From contig NZ_CP117812.1 of assembly GCF_028728065.1 (NCBI RefSeq), positions 372,001-436,000 of the forward strand: a DNA stretch of 64,000 nucleotides, in the 5' to 3' direction. This document shows, piece by piece, positions 43,182 to 52,151 of the stretch. Each line of letters opens with the position of its first letter. Within the stretch, counting starts at the first letter, position 1. A program made the position numbers and the translations under genes. The stretch is from Lentisphaera profundi (lineage in GTDB: Bacteria; Verrucomicrobiota; Lentisphaeria; Lentisphaerales; Lentisphaeraceae). A model generated the notes under the pieces. It saw only the letters and a list, made by a program, of their open reading frames with translations, made no database searches and had not been told where the DNA came from.

Positions 43182-43904
43182 TTATTCCTTTACGGCAGTG
43201 TAAATCGTTACTGTTCCAAGACACAAGCTATCGGTATGTTTGACCGTGAAGCCACATTTTTCTAATAGGGCATTCATATCTTGGGGAGCTAAACAGTTTT
43301 TAATAGAGCGATCGAGGTATTCGTATGCTTCGATACGAGAACCGTAGATTTTTGCTCCTAGTGGAAGGGCAAGCGCCATGTATAGCGAGTGAAAAAAACT
43401 AATTGGTTTGAACTTGGGTTGAGTTAAATCCAGCATGGCGATGACTCCGCCTGGACGAAGGATTCTGTAGCATTCTTTATAAAAGCGTTCCAAGTCAGGT
43501 AAATTTCTTAAAACAAAAGCTGAAGTCACTGCACTCGTACATTCATTTTTGAAAGGTAAATCAGAGGCTGAAAGCCTGAGTACGTCTTGAGCATTGCCTG
43601 AATTGGCAGCAATCTCTAAGAACCTAGGGCAGATATCTGAGCTGAGGAAACGAGCTTCAGGGAGGTGTTTTTTAGCTAAGGCAGAGAGTGAGCCGGGGCC
43701 ACAGCCAATGTCTAAGACAGGGTGACTAGGGTCGTAGTAATGCTTTAAACGTTTAAGAAGTTTAAGGCGCCATCCTTTGTCCATGCCCATAGAGATGAAA
43801 GTATTGATTTTCTCATAAGTATCAGCGATTTCCTGGAACATATCTTCGACATCTTTCCGCCATTTATCGGCATCGCTTTTGTTGATTGGTGTAAGTTTAT
43901 CCAT
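43182..43904 (-). CDS. menG: Demethylmenaquinone methyltransferase-like (MenG/UbiE family)
   Basis: About 240 residues from ATG 43904 (MDKLTPINKSDADKW); the frame is open to 44129 but the extra 75 residues are a shadow of mqnA. SAM-binding motif VLDIGCGPGSLSALAKK, FLSSDICPRFL, ASDLPFKNECTSAVTSAFVLRNLPD and ILRPGGVIAMLDLTQP are the UbiE/MenG signatures. It would methylate demethylmenaquinone as the last step of menaquinone synthesis, in keeping with mqnA and ubiX upstream. Confidence 0.88.
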   Translation of the reverse strand: MDKLTPINKSDADKWRKDVEDMFQEIADTYEKINTFISMGMDKGWRLKLLKRLKHYYDPSHPVLDIGCGPGSLSALAKKHLPEARFLSSDICPRFLEIAANSGNAQDVLRLSASDLPFKNECTSAVTSAFVLRNLPDLERFYKECYRILRPGGVIAMLDLTQPKFKPISFFHSLYMALALPLGAKIYGSRIEAYEYLDRSIKNCLAPQDMNALLEKCGFTVKHTDSLCLGTVTIYTAVKE

Positions 43905-44733
43905 GCTGATATCCGGGTTGATTCGTGTAGTATTGAGCTTTGAAGACGTGATCAATGAGTTTGTGTTTGGCACAAAGTTCGATGTAGAAGTTAAAGTTAG
44001 AGATTTCCGTTTCGCCACATTCAAAATGGAGGTTGTGTAAGTAAGACATAGGCTTCGTAATTTCGGGGTAAGTTTTGCGGCAGGCCTTAGCGAAAGTTTC
44101 TTCGCAGGCAAAGGATTCGGAGGGTGCATTTTGAAGTTTGTTAACCAGTAAGTCTATCTCAGAGGCGTACTCTACTAGGGCGTCTTTGCGAATGGCGCAA
44201 AGCGCAAAGACAATGTCGCGATTAAAACTTTCTCGCCAAGCAGCACCGAGATCCCATGAGTGAGTGAAAGTGGAAAAATCTTCTGTTAAGGCTTCGTCGC
44301 CAATGGTGAGTGCGGCAATGGCGTCCTGAGGGACTCCTTGGTGGCAGTCATAATTAATGAGCTGTTTTACTTTAATATTTCTTTCGCCTAAAAGAATACT
44401 AAGTATAGAGATGGATGTAGCCGAAGCGGAAGTGGTGTGGATCGTTTTGCCATCAAGTTCATCAATAGGAACTTTTGAGACCAATTTCACAGAGTTTACA
44501 TAGCCTTTGGATGATAGTGAAATACCAGGAGCAATGACATAATCTTGCTGATTTCTTAGGTACTCAAAGGCTGAGACGAGACTCATCTGCAGTTCGCCTT
44601 GAGCAAGGAGTTGGTTGAGCTTTCCTGGGCGGGCTAAAATAAACTGCCAGTTTTTTGCCGGATTTTGGTCTCGGGTAATGGGCCAGGAAAATGGAAAGGC
44701 ATTTAAATAATTGATTAAACCCAGTTTAAGCAT
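43897..44733 (-). CDS. mqnA: Chorismate dehydratase, futalosine pathway
   Basis: 278 residues. Converts chorismate to 3-enolpyruvyl-benzoate, the first committed step of futalosine-dependent menaquinone synthesis. Periplasmic-binding-protein-like fold without signal peptide: LGLINYLNAFPFSWPI, LVSAFEYL, IAPGISLSSKGYVNSVKLVSKVP, TTSASATSISILSILLGE and IGDEALTE match MqnA. It overlaps ubiX by 8 nt and menG by 8 nt. Confidence 0.9.
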   Translation of the reverse strand: MLKLGLINYLNAFPFSWPITRDQNPAKNWQFILARPGKLNQLLAQGELQMSLVSAFEYLRNQQDYVIAPGISLSSKGYVNSVKLVSKVPIDELDGKTIHTTSASATSISILSILLGERNIKVKQLINYDCHQGVPQDAIAALTIGDEALTEDFSTFTHSWDLGAAWRESFNRDIVFALCAIRKDALVEYASEIDLLVNKLQNAPSESFACEETFAKACRKTYPEITKPMSYLHNLHFECGETEISNFNFYIELCAKHKLIDHVFKAQYYTNQPGYQHG

Positions 44734-45325
44734 GATCGTCTTCTTTCCAGCGTTTAAAGAGCTTGTGGTCTATATTAATTTGATCGAGTGCTTTTCCCGC
44801 AACAAAATTAACCATGCCTTCAAAGCTGTTGTCGCCATGATAAAAACCTGGTATGCAAGGCACGATTTGTGCTCCAATTCGTGAAAGCTTGAGGGCGTTC
44901 TCTAGATGAATGGCACTTAAAGGAGTTTCGCGTAAGCCGATCACTAGGGGGAAGCGTTCTTTGAGGCAGACATCGGCCGCACGTTCAATGAGATTTGATG
45001 AAAAGCCATTTGCGATCGCCGCAAGACACTTTGCAGAGCAGGGCATGATAATCATGCCATCATGACGAAAGCTCCCGGATGAAATAGCGGCACTGAGGTT
45101 TTTTATATTCTCATGTTGTATGAGTGCTTGTTCATCAGGGGAGAAAGTTTTAATGAAGTCTTCTAGGCTTCCTTCATTCATTTCTTCGAGCCAAATTTGC
45201 TTGGCAGTAGGAGATGCGACGAGAAAGACTTTGGCTCCAGTCTGGACCATAGATTTCAGGCAAGTTTTGGCAAAGTAGGAGCCCGAGGCGCCACTAATGG
45301 CAAGGATGTAGGTTTTTTGGCTCAT
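44726..45325 (-). CDS. ubiX: UbiX-family flavin prenyltransferase
   Basis: 199 residues. Prenylates FMN to make the cofactor of UbiD-type decarboxylases. FMN-binding start LAISGASGSYFAK, ISSGSFRHDGMIIMPCSAKCLAAIANG, LVIGLRETPLSAIHLENALKLSRIGAQIVPCIPGFY: all UbiX signatures. In a futalosine operon its partner would be a UbiD-like decarboxylase, which is not in this window. Confidence 0.92.
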   Translation of the reverse strand: MSQKTYILAISGASGSYFAKTCLKSMVQTGAKVFLVASPTAKQIWLEEMNEGSLEDFIKTFSPDEQALIQHENIKNLSAAISSGSFRHDGMIIMPCSAKCLAAIANGFSSNLIERAADVCLKERFPLVIGLRETPLSAIHLENALKLSRIGAQIVPCIPGFYHGDNSFEGMVNFVAGKALDQINIDHKLFKRWKEDDHA

Positions 45326-46302
45326 TTTTGAAAAGTACTCAAGGCAGTGTTGAGGTAAACTTCGAGTTCATCAATAGGCATCGACGAACTCATGTTTTGA
45401 AGTGCTTGGCGTGCTTGTCTTTCGAGCGTATCAATTTCTAGTTGCATTTTTTTATCGACTTGGATGAGGGTGAAGATTTCTTGAACTAAGGGGTGATTAA
45501 GACCACAGCGTTGTTGGCTCGTGATTAAATCAACAAGTTTTATTTTTAGCTCAGGGGGTGCGTGCTCGAGCATTAAAATCCAAGGGAGAGTAATAAAGCC
45601 ATTGCCAATATCAGCCCCACGATCTTTGTTGTCTTGTTCGCCAGCTTTGCAGAAATCAGCCCAGTCGTCGGCAATTTGGAAGATAAGGCCGAAGCTATCG
45701 GCGTATTCACCAACAAGTTTGATATCATTTGGAGTTTTATTAGCCAATCGAGACGCTGCTTTGGTGCATAGACTTAGAAGTGCGCCGGTTTTTTTCTGTA
45801 AAACAGTAAAGTATTGTTGCTTAGTAACTTCGATATTACCTTTGTAGGCTTGTTGAAGCAGTTCGCCTTCGATTAATTCTTTGACAGTAGAGGCAGCGTC
45901 AGCCGTAACCCAAGAAGACAATCGGGAAGATAAAGAAAAAATAGAGGTGAAGAGTAGGTCGCCGAGAAGTAAAGCAATGGAGTTGCCATGTACGGCATTC
46001 ATAGTGGGTAAATTACGTCGCAGTGCGCAGTCATCAATGAGGTCATCGTGAACTAAGCTCGCACAATGAATACTTTCACATACGGCAGCAAGGATTGGAG
46101 CCTCAGCGTGCTTATCTAAGAGTGTGAAAACGAGTAGGGGACGAAGCTGCTTTCCGCGTGAATTTTTTAAAGCATGAGACAGATCACTAGTCTGGGGGGC
46201 GCTTGAATGCAGGGTGTCCTGGATAAGGTCATTACATTTGGCCAAGGATGAGGTATGAGATTCGGTGATTTGTTTGAGGCTTTTTAGTGTATCAGACTGC
46301 AT
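45322..46302 (-). CDS. Long-chain polyprenyl diphosphate synthase
   Basis: 326 residues from ATG 46302; an ATG at 46407 in frame would add 35 residues unlike the family. Two aspartate-rich Mg sites: SLVHDDLIDDCALRRNLPTMNAVHG and FQIADDWADF. It makes the isoprenoid side chain, presumably for menaquinone given the operon (next gene ubiX, overlap 4 nt). In FARM position there is a small residue (CESIHCASLVHDD), which favours a long product; chain length is not readable. Confidence 0.9.
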   Translation of the reverse strand: MQSDTLKSLKQITESHTSSLAKCNDLIQDTLHSSAPQTSDLSHALKNSRGKQLRPLLVFTLLDKHAEAPILAAVCESIHCASLVHDDLIDDCALRRNLPTMNAVHGNSIALLLGDLLFTSIFSLSSRLSSWVTADAASTVKELIEGELLQQAYKGNIEVTKQQYFTVLQKKTGALLSLCTKAASRLANKTPNDIKLVGEYADSFGLIFQIADDWADFCKAGEQDNKDRGADIGNGFITLPWILMLEHAPPELKIKLVDLITSQQRCGLNHPLVQEIFTLIQVDKKMQLEIDTLERQARQALQNMSSSMPIDELEVYLNTALSTFQK

Positions 46303-46437
46303 AAAAATTCCGTAAAAATTAATATAACTCAAAAAATAGTCCGGATTAGCTGTTGCGCAAAGTTGAGCACTGGAAAAATTGAACTTATCTACTAATTTGG
46401 CGGACATGTATATAAAATGAATTTTTTGGGGTAAGCA

Positions 46438-47076
46438 ATGGCAAAAAGAAGTCTTAATTCGATCTGGCAGAATGTAGAGAAGTTTTATCAGTCGTATAAA
46501 AATGATAAAACAAGCCTAACACAAGCTGAAGATAAGCTTAATGAGTTACTAGCAAAAGAAGATGTACAGACAATTATCAACGATTTGGGTCGTGTACTTT
46601 TATCTGAATTTGATACTTTTGCTCAATCAAAATTCAAATTAGCTTTAGCGGGAGATGACCCCAAGTTTGTTCGACCTACGTCGTATGACGCAAAATCGAA
46701 GGTTTTATCCGTCGACCCCTTCCGCGTATTAGAATTTTATGATCAATGTAAATTATACTCAGAAGATCCTCTTAGTTTAGGTGGTGGAGATTTTGATTCC
46801 TACCGCAAAAATGCTTTTATGGCAGAGCTCTGCAAGTTACCAACTAAAGCGATGTTGTTTTTGAAAATCTTACAACAGTCTGCAATTACGGATGGTTTAA
46901 CACATATTGGTCTTTCTGAAGTTCCACAAGGTATTTTAGATGATGTGTCTTATTACCAAACTTTACTTTGGGCACTTGCACAACTCGAAAGAAAAATGTA
47001 TGCAATGAATGGTATCCACCTTCGTACTGAATATACTTTGGTATGGCACGAAGCTGAATGGACATCAGGAGCTTAA
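46438..47076 (+). CDS. Conserved-looking cytosolic protein of unknown function
   Basis: 212 residues, no signal peptide or membrane helix. The N-terminal about 60 residues look coiled (SIWQNVEKFYQSYKNDKTSLTQAEDKLNELL). The remainder is mixed, with aromatic and acidic residues (VWHEAEWTSGA at the end). Codon use resembles the neighbours, and it has a terminator of its own, so it is likely a real gene. No family is recognised. Confidence 0.6.
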   Translation: MAKRSLNSIWQNVEKFYQSYKNDKTSLTQAEDKLNELLAKEDVQTIINDLGRVLLSEFDTFAQSKFKLALAGDDPKFVRPTSYDAKSKVLSVDPFRVLEFYDQCKLYSEDPLSLGGGDFDSYRKNAFMAELCKLPTKAMLFLKILQQSAITDGLTHIGLSEVPQGILDDVSYYQTLLWALAQLERKMYAMNGIHLRTEYTLVWHEAEWTSGA

Positions 47077-47110
47077 TAAGATTTAGTAAAATCTTTTAGC
47101 AAATGTCTTC

Positions 47111-47163
47111 AAAAAACTCTGGGAAAGCTTATTGTAATAAATAAGTTTATCCAGAGTTTTTTA
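47111..47163 (+). terminator. Terminator after the 212-residue protein gene
   Basis: Outer stem AAAAACTCTGG (47112-47122) with its complement (47151-47161), a second internal pairing CTTATT/AATAAG, then a T run. Confidence 0.8.
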
Positions 47164-47197
47164 GTTTGTAGGCAAACGGTGGGATCAGGAGTGAAGC

Positions 47198-48727
47198 ATG
47201 AGAAAAAATAATAGTCTTTCCGCCGTGATAGATTTAGGTTCTAGCGGCATTCGTTTATTAATTGCAGAGAAACGAGCAACTAAATGGAAGTCTTTAGAGA
47301 CCTTAGAGAAAAAAAGTTCTCTTGGGAGAGACGTCTTTAATAGTGAAGAGATTTCTGAGCAATCCTTTCAACAAGTCGTTGAAATTTTAAGGTTATTTCG
47401 CGAATATATTGATTCATGGAATATTCCTTCCTCGCGTATCCGTTGTGTTGCGACCTCTGCAGTAAGAGAAGCCCATAATCGCGACATGTTTATCGAGCGC
47501 GTCGAATTACACACAGGATTTGTCTTTCAAGTCCTGGAGGCCATGGAGGCCAACTTACTTACTTATAGATCAGTGGATCACGCTTTACGTGGCCATTTAC
47601 GGATTAAAAAATCGAATGCTTTGATCGTTGAGACTTCTGGTGGAGGCACGAATGTGCTGATGCTGAACAAAGGTTTGATGGTAGGAGCCCACTCTTTAAA
47701 TTTAGGTTCCATTCGTTTTGAAAAAGAATTAAAGTCAGGTGTGGGAACGAGTAATTATTTAGAAAAACTTTTAGATCAGAAAACACTTGTGGCGACTCGC
47801 CAGTTTGAAATGGAATTCCCTTTAAATAAAGTCAAATATTTCATTGCTTTAGGTAGTGATATTCGCCGTGTTTCAGGTCAAATTGGAGAAAAGAAAAAAG
47901 GCTATTATCTCATCCAAAAAGATAGTTTCTTAGAGTTGCTAGAGAAGATATCGGGGATGGAGAGTGTAGAAGTCGCCAGTGAATACGGCGTTCCATTTTC
48001 TGAATCGGGGGCCTTTTTTGCGACCTTACAAATCTATGGAGCTTTTTTTAAGCAATGTGCAGCGATAAGTGTAATTGTCCCCAAAGTCAGTATCCGTGAG
48101 GGCGTTTTACAGGCGAGTAAACGCATTTCGAATCTGGCAAGTTTAGAAGATGAAATTGCTGGGGCTTGTTATTCCTTAGCGGCAAAATTTGGTGTGGATA
48201 AAAAACACTCAGATAACGTAGCCTTAAATGCCTTAAAGATATTTGATGCCTTGGCAAAAGTTGGAAATTTGGATAAAGATCATAGAATCTATTTAAGGTC
48301 GGCAGCAGTATTGATGGACGTGGGCTTGTTTATACATCACCATCATAGTCAACGTCATGGTTTATACTTAATTCGGCATTCAGAGATTTTTGGTTTAAAT
48401 GAGCTCGATCGAATTATCGTTGGTTTAATTGTGCGTTATCACGGAAAAACTCTCCCCAAGCATACACATAGTGAATTTTCTTCCTTAAGAAGGAGTGATC
48501 GTCTTACGGTCTTTAAATTATCAGCTATTTTACGTGTCGCTCGAGCTTTGGATATACGTTTGGTTCAAAGATTAAAAGTAGAGGGTGTAGAAACCGATGC
48601 CAATCGTTTACAATTAAAGATGAATATTGCCAGTATAAGTCCCTTAGAAATAGCAAGTTTAGAAGATTCCTCAGAAATATTTCAGGATGTCTTTGGATTA
48701 AAAATCGAATTCGCAGAAAGGAGTTAG
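47198..48727 (+). CDS. ppx: Ppx/GppA phosphatase family protein
   Basis: 509 residues. Exopolyphosphatase or pppGpp phosphatase of the actin-like ATPase fold: AVIDLGSSGIRLLIAE, RCVATSAVREAHNRDMFI, ALIVETSGGGTNVLML with SLNLGSIR, then a C-terminal HD-type helical region (LMDVGLFIHHHHSQRHGLYLIRHSEIFGL). Coupled to ppk by a 3-nt gap, which favours polyphosphate hydrolysis as the role. Confidence 0.9.
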   Translation: MRKNNSLSAVIDLGSSGIRLLIAEKRATKWKSLETLEKKSSLGRDVFNSEEISEQSFQQVVEILRLFREYIDSWNIPSSRIRCVATSAVREAHNRDMFIERVELHTGFVFQVLEAMEANLLTYRSVDHALRGHLRIKKSNALIVETSGGGTNVLMLNKGLMVGAHSLNLGSIRFEKELKSGVGTSNYLEKLLDQKTLVATRQFEMEFPLNKVKYFIALGSDIRRVSGQIGEKKKGYYLIQKDSFLELLEKISGMESVEVASEYGVPFSESGAFFATLQIYGAFFKQCAAISVIVPKVSIREGVLQASKRISNLASLEDEIAGACYSLAAKFGVDKKHSDNVALNALKIFDALAKVGNLDKDHRIYLRSAAVLMDVGLFIHHHHSQRHGLYLIRHSEIFGLNELDRIIVGLIVRYHGKTLPKHTHSEFSSLRRSDRLTVFKLSAILRVARALDIRLVQRLKVEGVETDANRLQLKMNIASISPLEIASLEDSSEIFQDVFGLKIEFAERS

Positions 48728-48730
48728 TCG

Positions 48731-50803
48731 ATGTCAAATTATTTTAATCGTGAACTTTCTTGGATGGAGTTCAATTATCGCGTTTTAAATGAAGCAAAAA
48801 CCGAGAGCGTTCCGCTTTTGGAGCGGCTCCTGTTTTTAGGAATAACGAGTACCAATTTTGATGAATTTTTTATGGTTCGTGTGGCAACAACTATTCGTGC
48901 TATGCGAGATAACTTAAAACCTAGCGTCGCGCAAATTTCCTATTTTGATGTATTGAACGGCATTAATGAAAAAGCTCACGAGATGTGTAAAGAACAATAC
49001 AGGATTTTAAACAGGGATATCCTGCCCGCTTTGAAAAAAGAAGGCCTAGAATTTGTCAAAGAATTTGATGAGGCGGAATTGCAGTACCTCAATCAAGTTT
49101 ATGAGCAAGAAATCTTTTCAGTTCTTACTCCATTGCGCGTCGACACCAATAAATCGATTCACAACTTTGTGAATTTGCAGATGTACCTGGCGGTTACTTT
49201 AGATAAAAAATCAACAGAGGAAGTGGAACGAGAATTTGCAGTAATCCCCATGCCTTCAAGTTTGAAACGGCTGTGGGAATTGCCTGGTGTTACAGGTAAG
49301 AAGCGTAAGTTTGTCTTTTTAGAGGATTTAGTTCGCATGTTTGCGGAGCGTTTATTTCCAGGTTTTAGAGTTGTGGAAAGTTCTTGTTTCCGCCTTACCA
49401 AAGATGCAGATTTGGCTGTGGATGAAGATGACGATACGAACCTCTTGACCGCAATGGAAGAATTAATTGTTCAACGTGGACAAAGTTTCCCGATTCGCTT
49501 AGAGATTGATACCCAGAGTGAAGATATACGCGAGCGTTTAAAAGCTCTTTTTCAGATCAATTCTGCGGGGGTTTACATGGTGGATGGCCCTGTGAATCTC
49601 AAAGGCTTGATGGAGATATGTTTCAGAAGTGGCTATGATCACCTGCACTACGATACGAGGAAGCCTAAATTCCCGAGAGACTTAAAGCAGGGAGAAAACA
49701 TTTTTGAGGCCGTAAGTCAAAGGGATATACTCATGCATCATCCTTATGAGTCCTTTGATCCCGTATTGGAATTGTTAAATCAAGCCGTGGATGATCCCGA
49801 TGTTTTATCCATCAAGATGACGCTGTATAGAACTTCCGGTTCAAAATCTCCAGTGGCAGATGCACTTTTGCGAGCTGCGCGAAATGGCAAGCAAGTCACT
49901 GCACTAGTCGAGTTAAAAGCTAGGTTTGACGAGCAACAAAATATTCGCTGGGCGACACAGCTTGAGAAAGTGGGTGCCACGGTAATTTATGGATTAGCAC
50001 AGTTAAAAGTCCACTGTAAATTTTTGATGGTGACTCGTCGCGAAAAATCAGGTGTTCGTCGTTACGTTCATTTGGGTACGGGTAACTACAATGAGAAGAC
50101 TGCCACTCTGTATACAGATATGGGCTTCATGACGAGTCGTGATGAACTCACTTATGAAGCGGCACTTTTCTTTAATTCGATTACGGGTTATTCCGACTTG
50201 CCACAAATGGACTATATCTTTATGGCACCAACGACCATGAAACCCAAGTTTTTACAGCTTGTTAATCGCGAAACCAAGATTGCTGAGAATGGTGGAAAGG
50301 GTGCCATTCGCGCCCAGTTTAATTCACTCTCGGATCCAGATATGATTGAAGCCCTTTATAAAGCATCGCAAGCGGGGGTAAAAATCAGTTTGAATATTCG
50401 TGGTATCTGTATGCTAAAACCAGGTCTAGAAGGTTTAAGTGACAATATTACAGTCGTATCAGTTATAGGTCGATATTTGGAGCATAGTCGTATTTATTAT
50501 TTCTCTAACGGTGGTAAAGAGGAGATGTACTTAGCGTCCGCAGATTGGATGACACGTAATCTAAACCGCCGTGTAGAATTGATGTTTCCAGTATTTGAAA
50601 ATAAGCACAAAGAACGAATTAAGCATATTTTAGATACGATGTTGGGGGATAATCGCAAGGCTCATGTCCTGCAGCAAGATGGTACCTATACAAAGCGTAA
50701 TCGCGGTAAAAATAATGCACAAGATCTCTTTTATAAAGAGGCAGTAGAAGCCAGTAAAGAAGATATTTCAGAAGGCTTAAAAGTCCGTCGTAAACCTGAA
50801 TAA
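48731..50803 (+). CDS. ppk: Polyphosphate kinase 1
   Basis: 690 residues. Reversibly transfers ATP gamma-phosphate onto polyphosphate. N-terminal YFNRELSWMEFNYRVLNEA, FDEFFMVRVA; the phosphohistidine and partner motifs are in KVHCKFLMV, YVHLGTGNYNEKTATLYTD, EHSRIYYFSNGG and ASADWMTRNLNRRVELMFPV. AAGGAG, located at the 3' end of ppx, serves as its ribosome-binding site. The C-terminal tail is extended and hydrophilic. Confidence 0.97.
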   Translation: MSNYFNRELSWMEFNYRVLNEAKTESVPLLERLLFLGITSTNFDEFFMVRVATTIRAMRDNLKPSVAQISYFDVLNGINEKAHEMCKEQYRILNRDILPALKKEGLEFVKEFDEAELQYLNQVYEQEIFSVLTPLRVDTNKSIHNFVNLQMYLAVTLDKKSTEEVEREFAVIPMPSSLKRLWELPGVTGKKRKFVFLEDLVRMFAERLFPGFRVVESSCFRLTKDADLAVDEDDDTNLLTAMEELIVQRGQSFPIRLEIDTQSEDIRERLKALFQINSAGVYMVDGPVNLKGLMEICFRSGYDHLHYDTRKPKFPRDLKQGENIFEAVSQRDILMHHPYESFDPVLELLNQAVDDPDVLSIKMTLYRTSGSKSPVADALLRAARNGKQVTALVELKARFDEQQNIRWATQLEKVGATVIYGLAQLKVHCKFLMVTRREKSGVRRYVHLGTGNYNEKTATLYTDMGFMTSRDELTYEAALFFNSITGYSDLPQMDYIFMAPTTMKPKFLQLVNRETKIAENGGKGAIRAQFNSLSDPDMIEALYKASQAGVKISLNIRGICMLKPGLEGLSDNITVVSVIGRYLEHSRIYYFSNGGKEEMYLASADWMTRNLNRRVELMFPVFENKHKERIKHILDTMLGDNRKAHVLQQDGTYTKRNRGKNNAQDLFYKEAVEASKEDISEGLKVRRKPE

Positions 50804-50804
50804 G

Positions 50805-51314
50805 CTAATCGTCTGATTTTATAAGGTTTTCCATTTCCACTTGTGCTTCTTGGTAGTTTGAGAAGAGCTCAAATAAGACAATAGCGCGTTCACCATCTTT
50901 GAGACCTTTTTTAAAGATAGCTTCAATCCCTTTCAAAGGGCCATCAAGCACGGTGACTTTATCGCCGTTTTTGAGGTCATGCATATCGTGTTTATAAACA
51001 TTGTCATCGAGGAAAGTCGATAGCGTTTCTAAGATGATTGCAGGGATAGGTAGTGATGAGCCATCTCTTCCGAAACCGATGATGCGGTTGACTCCTCTGA
51101 GAAAGCGCGCTTTGTCTAAGCTATCTTCATCTGCTTGAATGAAAATATAAGAAGGGAATAATGGCATATTTACATACGAGGCTTTGCCGCGAAGTACTTT
51201 ACGTGTTTCAATCTGTGGATTAAAAGTGGGAAAGCCTTCATCTGTAGCTGACCGTGCAGCGAGGTTCTCTTGTCTAGGTTTGGTATAGAGACAATACCAA
51301 TCGCCATCGAACAT
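50805..51314 (-). CDS. NusG/RfaH-type transcription factor
   Basis: 169 residues: NGN domain (WYCLYTKPRQENLAARSATDEGFPTF, then MPLFPSYIFIQ) and a C-terminal KOW domain (NGDKVTVLDGPLKGIEAIFKKG). The length and the YTKPRQE start are those of specialised NusG paralogues (RfaH/UpxY/LoaP-like) that act on particular operons, not of housekeeping NusG, which usually neighbours secE and rplK. AAAGGA lies before the ATG. The target operon is not evident. Confidence 0.85.
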   Translation of the reverse strand: MFDGDWYCLYTKPRQENLAARSATDEGFPTFNPQIETRKVLRGKASYVNMPLFPSYIFIQADEDSLDKARFLRGVNRIIGFGRDGSSLPIPAIILETLSTFLDDNVYKHDMHDLKNGDKVTVLDGPLKGIEAIFKKGLKDGERAIVLFELFSNYQEAQVEMENLIKSDD

Positions 51315-51436
51315 GTTTTATATCCTTTAATCTTAAAAATCACGATTCACATTCTACTTAGAAGTGGATGATTTTCAAGTAGCAGAATGAGTTCACTTGC
51401 TTCATTTATCTAAAGAAGATTTTTTGGGACAGAAGT

Positions 51437-51463
51437 CTAGAGTGCTTTTGATACACACTCTAG
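51437..51463. terminator. Weak hairpin downstream of the CBM-like genes
   Basis: CTAGAGTG (51437-51444) and CACTCTAG (51456-51463) with an 11-base loop, just beyond the minus-strand stop at 51485. No clear T tract follows, so intrinsic termination is doubtful. Confidence 0.35.
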
Positions 51464-51484
51464 CTAAAAGTTGAAGGCTTGCTT

Positions 51485-52072
51485 CTAGTCTACATTTTCA
51501 ACTGAAGTTGTTTTTCCTACTTTACCTAATGGTTTGGGAGCATCAGTCGCTTCCTTTAATGAGAGCTTTCGTAAATTGATTTTCCCTTGAAACTCACCCA
51601 TCATAATAATGATGTACTCTTCAAAATCAGAAACAGGGTTCTTGATGGATTCGAAGTAAAGAGTCGCTTTCTGCCAATCACTGGAGGGTTTTAATATTTG
51701 AGCAAGTCCAAGGTTGCTATACTTGTTGTTCTTGGAGTTTTTCTTCTTTTTGAATACATTATTATGATTGCGATAATTGACTTTGATAGTGCCTTCACCT
51801 TCACCTTTAAACTCCATGGTGAGCTTGTAAGTTTTTCCTGCTTTTAAAGATGCGGGAGTGAGAAGAGAAAGATAATAGACTTCCGATGTATGGCTGATAT
51901 CTAATGAAAATACTTCTTTTTTAAACTCTGCTTTGAGTTTATTATACTCATTCCCTTTTCTAAGGTACCAATACTTATCGTCTTTCTTGAATGAAGGATC
52001 TTCGAGGATTTCTCTCTGCGCAAAGGCAGATGCAGTGATAAAGAATAATAATAAAAGGCTACGCACTATCAT
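51485..52072 (-). CDS. Exported carbohydrate-binding-like protein, paralogue A
   Basis: 195 residues with signal peptide (MIVRSLLLLFFITASAFAQ). The mature part is a predicted beta-sandwich resembling CBM4/9: ILEDPSFKKDDKYWYLRKG, FSLDISHTSEVYYLSLLTPASLKAGKTYKLTMEFKGEG, SSDWQKATLYFES. It is a clear duplicate of the gene at 52152-52730 (shared DPSFKK/DPTFKK, DISHTSE/DITHTSE, GEGEGTIKVNY/GDGQGEVIINH). Probable periplasmic or surface sugar binder. Confidence 0.65.
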   Translation of the reverse strand: MIVRSLLLLFFITASAFAQREILEDPSFKKDDKYWYLRKGNEYNKLKAEFKKEVFSLDISHTSEVYYLSLLTPASLKAGKTYKLTMEFKGEGEGTIKVNYRNHNNVFKKKKNSKNNKYSNLGLAQILKPSSDWQKATLYFESIKNPVSDFEEYIIIMMGEFQGKINLRKLSLKEATDAPKPLGKVGKTTSVENVD

Positions 52073-52151
52073 ATTTCAGACTCCTAATTTGTTTGTGTTA
52101 ATATAATAGTACTGAGTGCCTCAAAGTGACAGTGAATGATAAAATTTATAT

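Noticed and set aside
43905-44129. N-terminal extension of menG
   Set aside because: This part is mqnA coding sequence read in another frame; the MenG family start fits ATG 43904.
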